Source: Bartonella australis AUST/NH1
GTDB taxonomy: Bacteria > Pseudomonadota > Alphaproteobacteria > Rhizobiales > Rhizobiaceae
Reading direction: 5' to 3'
Assembly (NCBI RefSeq): GCF_000341355.1
Contig: NC_020300.1
Span: 620,001-684,000 of the forward strand
Length of the DNA stretch: 64,000 nt
In this document: positions 9,779-18,712 of the stretch, piece by piece
Position numbering within the stretch: the stretch's first letter is position 1
How the letters are laid out: each line of letters opens with the position of its first letter
Made by a program: the position numbers and the translations under genes
Notes under the pieces: model-generated
Seen by the model: only the letters and a program-made list of their open reading frames with translations
Told to the model about the DNA's origin: nothing
The model's database searches: none

Positions 9779-11239
9779 GTGACGGATCTTTATGATGTAA
9801 TTGTAATTGGCTCAGGGCCAGGTGGGTATATAACTGCGATTCGTGCAGCACAATGTGGTTTTAAGACTGCCATTGTTGAGCGTGAGCATTTGGGTGGCAT
9901 TTGTTTAAATTGGGGTTGTATTCCAACCAAGGCGCTTTTGCGTTCAGCAGAAATGAAGCATTTTGCCGAACATGCAAAAGATTATGGCCTAAAATTTAAT
10001 GGTTCAATTGAGGTAAACATCGAAGATGTCGTGATGCGTTCACGCGGAGTTTCATCGCGTTTAAACGCTGGTGTTGGTTTTTTAATGAAAAAGAACAAAA
10101 TTGATATTATTTGGGGTGAAGCAAGGCTAATGAAAGGGGGAAACGGTAGCCAGTTAGCGGAAATTATGGTTTCTCCATCGTCAAAGGAGATTAAGCAACC
10201 ACAAAATCCAATACCTAAAGAGACATTAGGTAAAGGGACCTATCGGGCAAAATATATAATCATTGCAACTGGCGCACGCCCACGAGCTCTTCCTAATATC
10301 GAACCAGATGGGAAGCTTATTTGGACTTATTTCGAAGCTATGATTCCAAACGCATTGCCTAAATCTCTTTTAGTGATGGGGTCTGGGGCAATTGGTATCG
10401 AGTTTGCTTCTTTTTATCACGATATGGGTTCTGAGGTAACTGTTGTTGAAATGATGCCTCGGATTATGCCAGTCGAGGACGCTGAAATTTCTGCGTTTGC
10501 GCGCAAGCAGTTAGAGAAAAAAGGTATGCGTATCCTCACTGAAACAAAAGTGACAAAGGTTGACAAAGCCGCCGATTTCATTACAGCGCATGTTGATGTT
10601 AAGGGGAGGAAAGAAACAATAAGAGCTGATCGGTTAATTTCAGCTGTTGGTGTTCAAGGCAATATTGAAAATCTTGGATTAGAAGCGTTAGGTATCAAGA
10701 CTGATCGCGGGTGTATTGTAACTGATGAATGGAGTTGGACAGGTGTGGAAGGCATTTATGCTATTGGTGATGTTGCTGGTCCCCCTATGTTAGCGCATAA
10801 GGCAGAAGAAGAAGGTGTAATATGTGTTGAACATATTGCGGGTTTGAAGAGCTCTCATTCACTCGATAAGAAAAAAATCCCAGGATGTACGTACTGTACA
10901 CCACAAGTTGCTTCTGTAGGGCTTTCAGAAGCGGCGGCAAAAGAAGCAGGTTATGATATACGTGTTGGTCGTTATTCCTTTTCAGCTAATGGAAAGGCGA
11001 TTGCTTTAGGCGAAGACCAAGGATTGGTTAAAACCATTTTTGATAAAAAAACAGGGCAGCTTCTCGGTGCGCATATGGTGGGAGCGGAGGTGACGGAACT
11101 TATTCATGGTTTTGTTATCGCCATGAATCTTGAAACAACCGAAGAGGAATTGATGCACACAGTTTTCCCGCATCCAACATTGTCAGAAATGATTAAGGAG
11201 AGTGTATTGGATGCTTATGGTCAGGTTTTAAATGCTTGA
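9779..11239 (+). CDS. lpdA: Dihydrolipoyl dehydrogenase (E3)
   Basis: FAD/NAD flavoprotein that reoxidises dihydrolipoyl groups of PDH. It has the FAD-binding motif GSGPGG at residues 11-16, the redox-active disulfide in GGICLNWGCIPTK (Cys42 and Cys47), an NAD-binding segment MGSGAIGIEFASF, and the C-terminal HPTLSE motif with the active-site His. Length is 486, a little above the ~465 of many E3s, because of an insert around residues 118-155 before the conserved IIIATGARPR. Start is a GTG with GGAGGG upstream. A 213-bp non-coding gap separates it from pdhC. Confidence 0.95.
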   Translation: MTDLYDVIVIGSGPGGYITAIRAAQCGFKTAIVEREHLGGICLNWGCIPTKALLRSAEMKHFAEHAKDYGLKFNGSIEVNIEDVVMRSRGVSSRLNAGVGFLMKKNKIDIIWGEARLMKGGNGSQLAEIMVSPSSKEIKQPQNPIPKETLGKGTYRAKYIIIATGARPRALPNIEPDGKLIWTYFEAMIPNALPKSLLVMGSGAIGIEFASFYHDMGSEVTVVEMMPRIMPVEDAEISAFARKQLEKKGMRILTETKVTKVDKAADFITAHVDVKGRKETIRADRLISAVGVQGNIENLGLEALGIKTDRGCIVTDEWSWTGVEGIYAIGDVAGPPMLAHKAEEEGVICVEHIAGLKSSHSLDKKKIPGCTYCTPQVASVGLSEAAAKEAGYDIRVGRYSFSANGKAIALGEDQGLVKTIFDKKTGQLLGAHMVGAEVTELIHGFVIAMNLETTEEELMHTVFPHPTLSEMIKESVLDAYGQVLNA

Positions 11240-11251
11240 TAGCCAGATTAT

Positions 11252-11275
11252 ATGAAAAATTTTGTGATTTTTCAT
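11252..11275 (+). other. Perfect AT-rich hairpin between lpdA and lipA
   Basis: ATGAAAAAT and ATTTTTCAT form a 9-bp stem with the 6-base loop TTTGTG, starting 12 bp after the lpdA stop. It is AT-only apart from one pair and has no long T tail, so it may be an mRNA-end stabiliser or weak attenuator rather than a terminator. Confidence 0.35.
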
Positions 11276-11306
11276 CAATATTTTATTCTAAAAAGCAGAG
11301 GCTTAA

Positions 11307-12260
11307 ATGGTTACGGTGGTTGATAGAGTTGCGAATAGGCGCGTACGTCATCCTGAGAAGATGCACCGTCCAGACACGAGCATTCAGAAAAAACCAGATT
11401 GGATTCGCGTAAAAGCGCCGACATCACAGATATATAAAGAAACGTATGGTATTGTGCGCGCTCATAAATTGGTTACCGTATGCGAAGAGGCAGGTTGTCC
11501 AAATGTTGGTGAATGTTGGAGCCAGCGGCATGCCAGCTTTATGATTTTAGGTGAAATATGTACGAGGGCCTGCGCTTTTTGTAACGTTGCAACGGGCATT
11601 CCACTTGCAGTTGACGATAATGAACCAGAACGTGTAGCAGACGCCGTCGCGCAAATGGAGCTGAAGCACGTTGTAATTACATCTGTTGACCGGGATGACC
11701 TTATTGACGGCGGCGCGCGCCATTTTGCAAAGGTTATTCACGCTATTCGCCAGAAATCTCCTACGACGACAATTGAAGTTCTTACACCCGATTTCCGCCA
11801 TAAGGATGGCGCTTTAGAAATTGTGGTTGCTGCTAAACCTGACGTTTTCAACCATAACTTAGAAACGGTTCCGTCAAAATATCTAAAAGTACGCCCAGGG
11901 GCGCGCTATTTTCATTCAATTCGATTGTTACAACGCGTTAAAGAAATTGACCCAACAATATTTACAAAATCGGGGATTATGGTTGGTCTCGGAGAAGAGC
12001 GAAATGAAATTCTTCAATTGATGGACGATTTGCGTTCTGCCGATGTCGATTTTATGACAATTGGGCAATATCTGCAGCCTACGCGAAAACATCATCCTGT
12101 CATCCGTTTTGTGCATCCCGATGAATTTGAATCTTTTGCTAAGATTGGTAAAGCGAAGGGTTTTTTGCATATGGCTTCTAATCCTCTGACGCGTTCATCT
12201 CATCATGCAGGAGATGATTTTGAGATTTTGCAAAAAGCGCGTGCCGAAAAATTTTCCTGA
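11307..12260 (+). CDS. lipA: Lipoyl synthase
   Basis: Radical-SAM enzyme that inserts two sulfurs into protein-bound octanoyl groups, producing the lipoyl cofactors used by PdhB and PdhC just upstream. The 317-residue protein has both iron-sulfur motifs: the auxiliary-cluster cysteines Cys59, Cys64 and Cys70 in [13 protein letters not shown], and the radical-SAM CxxxCxxC at Cys85, Cys89 and Cys92 in CTRACAFC. The conserved C-terminal RSSHHAGD holds the serine ligand of the auxiliary cluster. It is followed after 11 bp by the COQ10/RatA-type gene, as in other Rhizobiales. Confidence 0.96.
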   Translation: MVTVVDRVANRRVRHPEKMHRPDTSIQKKPDWIRVKAPTSQIYKETYGIVRAHKLVTVCEEAGCPNVGECWSQRHASFMILGEICTRACAFCNVATGIPLAVDDNEPERVADAVAQMELKHVVITSVDRDDLIDGGARHFAKVIHAIRQKSPTTTIEVLTPDFRHKDGALEIVVAAKPDVFNHNLETVPSKYLKVRPGARYFHSIRLLQRVKEIDPTIFTKSGIMVGLGEERNEILQLMDDLRSADVDFMTIGQYLQPTRKHHPVIRFVHPDEFESFAKIGKAKGFLHMASNPLTRSSHHAGDDFEILQKARAEKFS

Positions 12261-12271
12261 CAGGGATAGTA

Positions 12272-12733
12272 ATGCCGGCTTTTACAACACATCGGCACAT
12301 TGCCCACAATGCTCGCGAAATGTTTGATCTCGTCTCAGACGTTGAACGTTACCCTGAGTTTGTGCCAATGTGTGAGTCTTTGGTAGTACGCTCCCGGGAA
12401 GAATTCGAAGAAAAGACATTACTCCTTGCTGATATGACAGTTGGCTATAAAATGTTTCGAGAAATTTTCACAACTCAAGTTTTCCTTCAGCCAAGGGAAA
12501 ATCTTATCGAGGTTAAATACATTAATGGTCCATTCAAATATCTCGAAAATCGTTGGATATTTCATCCTACTCAAGATATAAATACATGTAACATAGAGTT
12601 TTCTATCGACTATGAGTTTAAAAGCAAAATGCTTGGACTGGTAATGGGCTCAGTGTTCGATATTGCTTTTCGTAAATTTACTGACGCTTTTGAAAAGCGT
12701 GCTCATCAAATTTACGGTTCTCCGGCGGTATAA
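12272..12733 (+). CDS. COQ10/RatA-family START-like polyketide cyclase/lipid-binding protein
   Basis: A 153-residue protein with the family opening TTHRHIAHNAREMFDLVSDVERYPEFVPMCESLVV and a middle FKYLENRWIFHP, then CNIEFSIDYEFKS. Family members fold as a hydrophobic-pocket START domain. Mitochondrial COQ10 binds ubiquinone, and the bacterial name RatA refers to a proposed ribosome-association toxin. In alphaproteobacteria a quinone-binding role is the more likely one, but the sequence alone does not decide. It begins 11 bp after lipA and is probably cotranscribed. Confidence 0.85.
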   Translation: MPAFTTHRHIAHNAREMFDLVSDVERYPEFVPMCESLVVRSREEFEEKTLLLADMTVGYKMFREIFTTQVFLQPRENLIEVKYINGPFKYLENRWIFHPTQDINTCNIEFSIDYEFKSKMLGLVMGSVFDIAFRKFTDAFEKRAHQIYGSPAV

Positions 12734-13240
12734 TTTTCAGTCGGCTTTATTGCACGGTAAGTGCGATATTCTGTGGTTTGTGTTATGATAGGGTCAAAAG
12801 TAAAAAATTGGATGTAGGAGGTAAGGGGCATCTTTGAGGTGCTTTCAGTGTTTGCATGATGGGTGACGTCATACTTAGAGATGTTGGAGCGTGTTTTTGT
12901 GCGTGAGATTTTGCGATAAAACAAGCGGATGTACCCAATTGTGAATTTATTATTTATTGAAATGAAGCCAAATTTTTATCAGCGTAATGCAGTTTTAAGA
13001 GGAATTGCCACACAGCGGCCGAAAATAGACCAAATTAGCCTGCAAGCGGCGAACGCGACTTTTATAATAAGGGGGCCGCACGACTGTAGGGACTGCGCTT
13101 GAATAACTCTCTGTAATATATGTGTTTCATAGTTTACATAAAAATCGCAAAATCTCACGCACAAAAAATTGTCGGTAAGGCGTGCAGTAAGATTCTTTCA
13201 ATTATTAGCAACAAGTCTTGAGAATTACATAAGCTCATTT
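12734..13240. other. Gene-poor gap between the COQ10-like gene and ispDF
   Basis: 507 bp with no convincing gene. It contains the inverted-repeat element at 12894-13167. The minus-strand open stretch at 12979-13164 starts inside the right arm of that repeat and shows no family match. From memory, several Rhizobiales carry cinA at this place; I could not recognise cinA residues here. Confidence 0.5.
12894..13167. repeat. Element bounded by a 24-bp perfect inverted repeat
   Basis: Bases 12894-12917 (core GTGCGTGAGATTTTGCGAT) are the exact reverse complement of 13144-13167, with 226 bp between. The match stops sharply at both ends. The interior encodes no recognisable protein and includes a GC-richer patch around 13000-13110. 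Size and layout resemble a MITE or a relic invertible segment. I see no clear target-site duplication. Confidence 0.6.
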
Positions 13241-14419
13241 TTATGCCGGAATTTCTCCTGGATAAACGATGGTAGCAGTTGCGAGAGCGGCGATACCCTC
13301 TCCACGACCAATAAACCCCAATTGTTCGTTCGTCGTTGCTTTAATGGAAATACGATCTGCTGAAATTGTGAGTAGATTCATGAGGTTTTCGGTCATTATA
13401 TTGCGATAGGGGACGATTTTAGGTTTTTCGGCAATCAGTGTGATATCGATATTAGCAATACGACCACCTGCTTGCTTAATAATTCCAAGGGCGTGGCGAA
13501 GAAAAATTTTTGATGATGCATTTTTCCATTGAGGATCAGAGGGGGGGAAATAAGTGCCGATATCGCCCGCACCTTGAGTAGCGAGAATAGCGTCCGTTAA
13601 TGCGTGGAGAGCGACATCAGCGTCTGAATGTCCTTTTAATTTTTTGTGAAAAGGAATTTTGATACCGCACAATATTACGTGATCGCCATCTTCGAAAGAA
13701 TGAACATCGTAACCATTTCCAGTACGGATATCGGGGAATATTTGTGTTTTTTTCTGGAGATACGAATGTGCGGTTTCAAAATCTTCCGGCCGTGTAATTT
13801 TTATATTATCAGAGGTTCCATGAATAATACGCATAGGAATACCAAACCACTCGGCAATCGCCGAATCATCGGTAAAATCTTGCTTGTGAGATTGTGCCGC
13901 TTTTTCATGGGCAGCCAAAATTAGCTCAAACGGAAAGCACTGTGGGGTTTGCGCACTATAAAGATCAGTACGTGGGATCGTTTTTAGAACACGGTGTGTA
14001 TTGTTCACGTATTTAAGAGTATCGGAGACGGCTAAAGCAGGAAGAATGCCTTCTTTATGGTTGAGAGCTATATGAATTTGCTCAAGGAGTTTATTTTCGA
14101 TAAAAGGGCGTGCACCATCATGAATGTGAACGTAATCTGGTTTAATATTTTTGAGCGCGCGAAGCCCATATAAGGTGGACATCTGACGTGTAGCACCTCC
14201 CTCAACAATGATGAGACGCTCTTTAAAATTGGCAACAGCATTTTCACATATCTGGCGGTCATCCGGATGAATAACCAAGAGGACAGTTGTAATAGCCGGA
14301 TTTTGCAAAAAACAGCGCACACTGTAACAGATAACCGGCTCTCTCCCTAAAAGTCGGTATTGTTTTGGGCCATTTTGTGAAAACCCTGTCCTTTTACCTC
14401 GCCCAGCGGCCAATATCAC
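13241..14419 (-). CDS. ispDF: Bifunctional IspD/IspF (MEP cytidylyltransferase / MECDP synthase)
   Basis: Fused enzyme for two steps of the non-mevalonate isoprenoid pathway. IspD (residues 1 to ~220) makes CDP-methylerythritol from MEP; IspF (from ~230) cyclises the later intermediate to MEcPP. Signs of IspD are [20 protein letters not shown], the [10 protein letters not shown] motif and DDSAIAEW. IspF begins with GNGYDVHSF, with metal-binding residues there and in [17 protein letters not shown]. The 14419 start is the first conventional codon (GTG) but falls inside the conserved [10 protein letters not shown] strand. A Shine-Dalgarno AAGGAG at 14442-14447 is seven bases before an in-frame ATT at 14434, which is the better-placed start. 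Confidence 0.94.
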   Translation of the reverse strand: MILAAGRGKRTGFSQNGPKQYRLLGREPVICYSVRCFLQNPAITTVLLVIHPDDRQICENAVANFKERLIIVEGGATRQMSTLYGLRALKNIKPDYVHIHDGARPFIENKLLEQIHIALNHKEGILPALAVSDTLKYVNNTHRVLKTIPRTDLYSAQTPQCFPFELILAAHEKAAQSHKQDFTDDSAIAEWFGIPMRIIHGTSDNIKITRPEDFETAHSYLQKKTQIFPDIRTGNGYDVHSFEDGDHVILCGIKIPFHKKLKGHSDADVALHALTDAILATQGAGDIGTYFPPSDPQWKNASSKIFLRHALGIIKQAGGRIANIDITLIAEKPKIVPYRNIMTENLMNLLTISADRISIKATTNEQLGFIGRGEGIAALATATIVYPGEIPA

Positions 14420-14468
14420 AGCTGCAATAGAAATACTTAATCTCCTTTCAAAATTTTATATCCGTTGG

Positions 14469-14918
14469 CTATCTTTCCGTTTTTTTATCATCACCAATTT
14501 TAAATGGAAGCTGCAGAGACGATTTCTGCAAATCAGCGATAGATGTCATTGATAATACATCAAAAAAAGAATTTAGTGCCTTTTTAAGTACGGTATTTAA
14601 GTTACAAAAATTCACTAATGGACAGTTACTAACTGTATTATCAAAGCATTCTGCCATAGAGAAATTATCTTCTGTTATTTTTACCACATCCGCCACTGAA
14701 ATTTCTTCTGCAGGTTTAGCCAATTTGACTCCACCATTGCGTCCTCGTACCGTTTGCATAAAGCCTGCCTCAACCAATGGTTGAAGAACCTTAAATAGAA
14801 AAAGCTCGGAGATGGCATGCGCTTTGGCAATTTCTGGAATGCGACTCAAGGTATTTTGATCAGCTGCGCAATACATGAGCATCCGGAGTGCATAATTCGT
14901 TTGTTTGGTTAACCGCAT
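14469..14918 (-). CDS. rirA: Rrf2-family iron-responsive regulator RirA
   Basis: RirA is the iron-sulfur-cluster sensor that represses iron-uptake genes in Rhizobiales when iron is sufficient. The 149-residue protein begins MRLTKQTNYALRMLMYCAAD and has a winged-helix DNA-binding segment (SELFLFKVLQPLVEAGF, VRGRNGGVKLAKPA). The three Rrf2 cluster cysteines are Cys91, Cys99 and Cys105 (AECFDN, NCPLVNFC), matching the spacing in rhizobial RirA as I recall it. It lies upstream of ispDF on the same strand, 49 bp before the ispDF GTG. A palindrome in its promoter region suggests autoregulation. Confidence 0.88.
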   Translation of the reverse strand: MRLTKQTNYALRMLMYCAADQNTLSRIPEIAKAHAISELFLFKVLQPLVEAGFMQTVRGRNGGVKLAKPAEEISVADVVKITEDNFSMAECFDNTVSNCPLVNFCNLNTVLKKALNSFFDVLSMTSIADLQKSSLQLPFKIGDDKKTER

Positions 14919-14965
14919 CTCATCTCCTATAAAAATGTTATGAAACGCACTTTGATTTTAGGTCT

Positions 14966-14983
14966 ATTCAAAAAATATTGAAT
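14966..14983. promoter_or_regulatory. Palindrome in the rirA-ntrY intergenic region
   Basis: ATTCAA, six bases, then TTGAAT form a perfect dyad 48 bp upstream of the rirA start and 105 bp upstream of ntrY. Its position in the divergent promoter region and its TTCAA/TTGAA half-sites suit a regulator operator, possibly RirA acting on its own gene. The region is AT-rich, so a chance dyad is possible. Confidence 0.35.
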
Positions 14984-15087
14984 TTCTTTCTTAATTTTCT
15001 GGATTGGTTATATTTTAAACATAGTCCTGTCAATTTTTATCATAGGGGGTTGTGCGAAAGCAGCGAGATAAGTAACGTGAGATAATT

Positions 15088-17349
15088 ATGGATACAATGT
15101 TTGTGACCAATCTCCAAGATATAGATCAAGATGCTTATAATGATGAGCCGCGCCGTCTGAGTAGTGTGTATACATTTTTAGGCATTACGATGATAGTATC
15201 GGCTTTGCTGACGGCTTCTGCTTCATTTATTATCCTTATTGGACTGACACCTATTGTTCCCAACAGAGCTGTGACATTTGTTCTCATAGCGATTAATAGT
15301 ATTTGGATTTTTGGCCTTGTAATCATTGTTTTCTATGAGATGATCCCCATCATCCGTGCATGGCGGTCAAAGCGCGCTGGTTCACGCCTCCATGTGCGCC
15401 TTATTTCATTGTTCGCGCTTGTTGCGACGTTGCCAACTGTCGCTGTAGCTCTTGTATCAGGGCCCGCGCTTAACTTAGGGCTTGATCGGTGGTTTGATAC
15501 GACAACTCGCCAAATTGTGGGTTCTTCTATCGATCTAGCGAACGCTTACGCAGATGAAATGCTCCAAAATTTGAAGAATTTATCCTACGCTATGGCATTA
15601 ACACTGGATAATAAAAAGCTCTTAGAGCGTAATCCAGCTGAATATCGAACGCAATTGACACGCCACGCTGCAGGCCGCAATCTTCGTGGTGCTTTTTTAT
15701 TAAGCTCGAGCGGGGCTGTTTTTGTATCGAGCGAACTCGGTGACGAAGATAAATTGCCTATTCCACCACCCTATCTTATTGGCCAGGCAACGGGCAATAG
15801 ACCTTTTTCTTTTCAACCGGGGGTTCATGATTATTTCGGCGTTATTTTAAAATTTACTAATATCCCAAATACGTTTTTGTACGTAGTACGTGACGTTGAT
15901 AAAAATGTTTTATCTGCTTTGCGGTTAACGGAAATTAATACAGAACGTTATCGTGCTTTAAATGAAAACCGCCTTCCAACACAAATAGCGTTTGGTATGC
16001 TTTATTTGTGTCTTTTTTTGAGTTTGTTTTTATCGGCTATTTGGTCTGGTATTGCTGTCGCTGATCATTTAGTGCGTCCCATCCGACTTCTTATTGGTGC
16101 AGCTGATGATGTGGCTTCCGGGAATATGGAAGTTTTTGTGCCGGTGCGCGCAAAGGACGGCGATATTGGTCAATTATCAAAGACGTTCAATTATATGGTG
16201 AGCGAACTTAAGAGCCGACGTAATGAATTGATTGCAGTCCGTGATCAAATTGATGAAAGGCGGCGTTTTTCTGAAGCTGTTTTATCAGGTGTGACAGCAG
16301 GTGTGGCTGGAATTGATGATAACGGCGATATTACAATTATTAATCGGTCTATCGAGGCAATGTTTAATATCCGTTCTAAAGATGTTATTGGACAGAACCT
16401 CTTGTCATTGAGTACCGAAATTGACCAGGTTTTTAAGCTTGTTCGCTCATTAAGTCGTAAAAATCACAGTGAGCAGGTGACTTTAAGCGTTGCAGGGCAG
16501 GAGCGTGTTTGTAATGTGCAAATTACTATGGAAGAAGAGGATGGTCAGAGGCAATCTTGGGTGCTAACGATTGATGATATTACGGACCTTGTAGAAGCAC
16601 AACGTTCATCGGCGTGGGCGGATATAGCCCGCCGTATTGCGCACGAAATCAAAAATCCACTCACGCCTATTCAGTTGTCAGCTGAACGTATTCGTAGACG
16701 CTACGGTAAAATTATTATACGAGACAGAGAAGTTTTTGATCGGTGTATCGATACAATTATTCGACAGGTCGGCGATATTGGGCGTATGGTTAATGAATTT
16801 TCTTCTTTTGCGCGTATGCCTAAACCGCAAATGTGCGCTTTAGATGTAAGGGGGTTATTGCGTGAAGCATGTTTCTTGATAGAAGTTGTTCGCCATGATA
16901 TCCATTTTGAGCTAGATTTAGGAAATACACCACTTATAGGTGAGTTTGATAATCGTCTCATTGTTCAGGCATTTGGCAACGTCATAAAAAATGCAGGTGA
17001 AGCAATTGATTCAATTAGGCGAGAGAAAGGTACTGACGGCCATATTCTTATACGTTCTTACCAACGAGAAGAGCATATAGTTGTGGATATTATGGATAAC
17101 GGTAAAGGGCTTCCTAAAGAGCAAAGACAGAAATTGTTAGAACCTTATATAACAACGCGGGAAAAAGGTACGGGGCTTGGCTTAGCTATTGTACGCAAAA
17201 TTATCGAGGATCATGGTGGCTATATGGAATTGCATGATGCATCAGATAATTTTTATGAAGGCCGTGGTGCGATGATCCGCATGATATTTTCAGCATATAT
17301 AAAAAAAGATAATGCCACACAGGCCGTAAGTCATAAGATAAGGGAATGA
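15088..17349 (+). CDS. ntrY: Nitrogen/redox sensor histidine kinase NtrY
   Basis: Membrane histidine kinase of the NtrYX system, linked in alphaproteobacteria to nitrogen, respiration and envelope control. In its 753 residues, hydrophobic segments at about 27-50, 58-85 and 105-125 precede a periplasmic sensor region and another membrane segment near 310-330. A HAMP domain follows (VADHLVRPIRLLIGAADDVASG), then a PAS domain (~395-490), the HisKA box with His519 in IAHEIKNPLTP, and the ATPase motifs NVIKNAGEAID, DNGKGLP and GTGLGLAIV. The stop is one base before the ntrX start. No ntrBC genes precede it, unlike the glnB/ntrBC context of many relatives. Confidence 0.94.
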   Translation: MDTMFVTNLQDIDQDAYNDEPRRLSSVYTFLGITMIVSALLTASASFIILIGLTPIVPNRAVTFVLIAINSIWIFGLVIIVFYEMIPIIRAWRSKRAGSRLHVRLISLFALVATLPTVAVALVSGPALNLGLDRWFDTTTRQIVGSSIDLANAYADEMLQNLKNLSYAMALTLDNKKLLERNPAEYRTQLTRHAAGRNLRGAFLLSSSGAVFVSSELGDEDKLPIPPPYLIGQATGNRPFSFQPGVHDYFGVILKFTNIPNTFLYVVRDVDKNVLSALRLTEINTERYRALNENRLPTQIAFGMLYLCLFLSLFLSAIWSGIAVADHLVRPIRLLIGAADDVASGNMEVFVPVRAKDGDIGQLSKTFNYMVSELKSRRNELIAVRDQIDERRRFSEAVLSGVTAGVAGIDDNGDITIINRSIEAMFNIRSKDVIGQNLLSLSTEIDQVFKLVRSLSRKNHSEQVTLSVAGQERVCNVQITMEEEDGQRQSWVLTIDDITDLVEAQRSSAWADIARRIAHEIKNPLTPIQLSAERIRRRYGKIIIRDREVFDRCIDTIIRQVGDIGRMVNEFSSFARMPKPQMCALDVRGLLREACFLIEVVRHDIHFELDLGNTPLIGEFDNRLIVQAFGNVIKNAGEAIDSIRREKGTDGHILIRSYQREEHIVVDIMDNGKGLPKEQRQKLLEPYITTREKGTGLGLAIVRKIIEDHGGYMELHDASDNFYEGRGAMIRMIFSAYIKKDNATQAVSHKIRE

Positions 17350-17350
17350 A

Positions 17351-18709
17351 ATGGTGTCAGATATCTTAATTGTTGATGATGAAGCAGATATTCGTGAGCT
17401 TATTGCTGGTATTTTAGATGATGAAAGTTATGAAACGCGCATCGCGTGTAATTCAGATGAAGCATTAACGCAAATCAGTGAACGCGTCCCGAAGCTCATT
17501 TTTTTGGATATTTGGTTGCAAGGAAGCCGTCTCGATGGCTTGGCTTTGCTTGATGAAATCAAAACTAGATATCCTACTCTTCCGGTGGTTATGATCTCTG
17601 GTCATGGCAATATTGAAACGGCTGTTTCTGCTATAAAACGAGGGGCCTATGATTTCATCGAAAAGCCCTTTAATGCTGATCGTCTTTTACTTGTTGCTGA
17701 ACGGACTCTTGAAAATTCGAAATTAAAGCGCGAGCTTTCGGAGTTACGGCAACGATCAAGCGAGGCGCCGGAATTGCTCGGGAAATCAACAATTATGAAG
17801 CATTTACGCCAAATAATAGAAAAAGTAGCGCCAACTAATAGCCGTGTCATGATTACTGGTCCTTCAGGTTCGGGGAAAGAAATAGTAGCACGCGCTATTC
17901 ACGCGCTTTCAGCGCGTTCTAACGGACCATTTGTCGCGATAAATGCTGCAACAATTACCCCAGAAAGAATGGAAATGGAGTTGTTCGGCAATGAAATGGA
18001 AGGTGGTGAGCGTAAAATAGGCGCACTAGAAGAGGCTCACGGAGGAATATTGTATCTCGATGAAATTGCGGATATGCCGCGTGAAACTCAAAGCAAGATT
18101 CTTGAAGTTTTGACCAGTCAGACATTTGAGAGGGTTGGCGGCACAAAGCGTGTAAAAGTGGATGTCCGTGTAATTTCTTCGACAGCGCAAAATCTTGAAA
18201 AATTAATTTCTGCGAGACGATTTAGAGAGGATCTATTTCATCGTCTTTCCGTTGTTCCTATCACTGTCCCACCGCTTTCTTCACGTCGCGAAGATATTCC
18301 CGAACTTGTGCATCATTTCGTTAAGACGATATCACAGCAAGTTGGTATTAAACCACGTGAAATCGGTGATGATGTTATAGCTGTTTTGCAGATGCATACT
18401 TGGCCGGGAAATGTGCGGCAGTTACGCAATAATATTGAGCGTCTGCTTATTCTTGCACGTGATGATAACGGGCCTATAACGACGGAATTACTTCCTATTG
18501 AAGTGAGTGATTCTTTGCCACGCGTTCAGATAGATGCGGATGAGAATATAATGGACTTACCTTTGCGTGAAGCACGCGAATTGTTCGAAAAGAGGTATTT
18601 AACGGCGCAGATTGGGCGCTTAGGCGGAAATATATCGCGCACTGCTGAATTTATAGGTATGGAGCGTTCAGCTTTGCACCGTAAGCTTAAAGCGCTCGGA
18701 GTTTCATAG
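17351..18709 (+). CDS. ntrX: Response regulator NtrX
   Basis: Cognate regulator of NtrY. Domains are: receiver (1-120) with phospho-acceptor Asp53 in FLDIW and acidic pocket DD at 9-10; a central AAA+ domain with Walker A GPSGSGKE and Walker B GGILYLDEIADMP; and a C-terminal Fis-type helix-turn-helix GGNISRTAEFIGMERSALHRK. The sigma-54-contacting GAFTGA loop is absent: after MELFGNE comes MEGGERKIGALEEAH. This agrees with known alphaproteobacterial NtrX proteins and suggests a role that does not depend on sigma-54 activation. Confidence 0.94.
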   Translation: MVSDILIVDDEADIRELIAGILDDESYETRIACNSDEALTQISERVPKLIFLDIWLQGSRLDGLALLDEIKTRYPTLPVVMISGHGNIETAVSAIKRGAYDFIEKPFNADRLLLVAERTLENSKLKRELSELRQRSSEAPELLGKSTIMKHLRQIIEKVAPTNSRVMITGPSGSGKEIVARAIHALSARSNGPFVAINAATITPERMEMELFGNEMEGGERKIGALEEAHGGILYLDEIADMPRETQSKILEVLTSQTFERVGGTKRVKVDVRVISSTAQNLEKLISARRFREDLFHRLSVVPITVPPLSSRREDIPELVHHFVKTISQQVGIKPREIGDDVIAVLQMHTWPGNVRQLRNNIERLLILARDDNGPITTELLPIEVSDSLPRVQIDADENIMDLPLREARELFEKRYLTAQIGRLGGNISRTAEFIGMERSALHRKLKALGVS

Positions 18710-18712
18710 ATC

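Noticed and set aside
12979..13164. 61-codon minus-strand frame inside the inverted-repeat element, considered as a cinA remnant
   Set aside because: It begins inside the repeat arm and I could not match CinA motifs to it.
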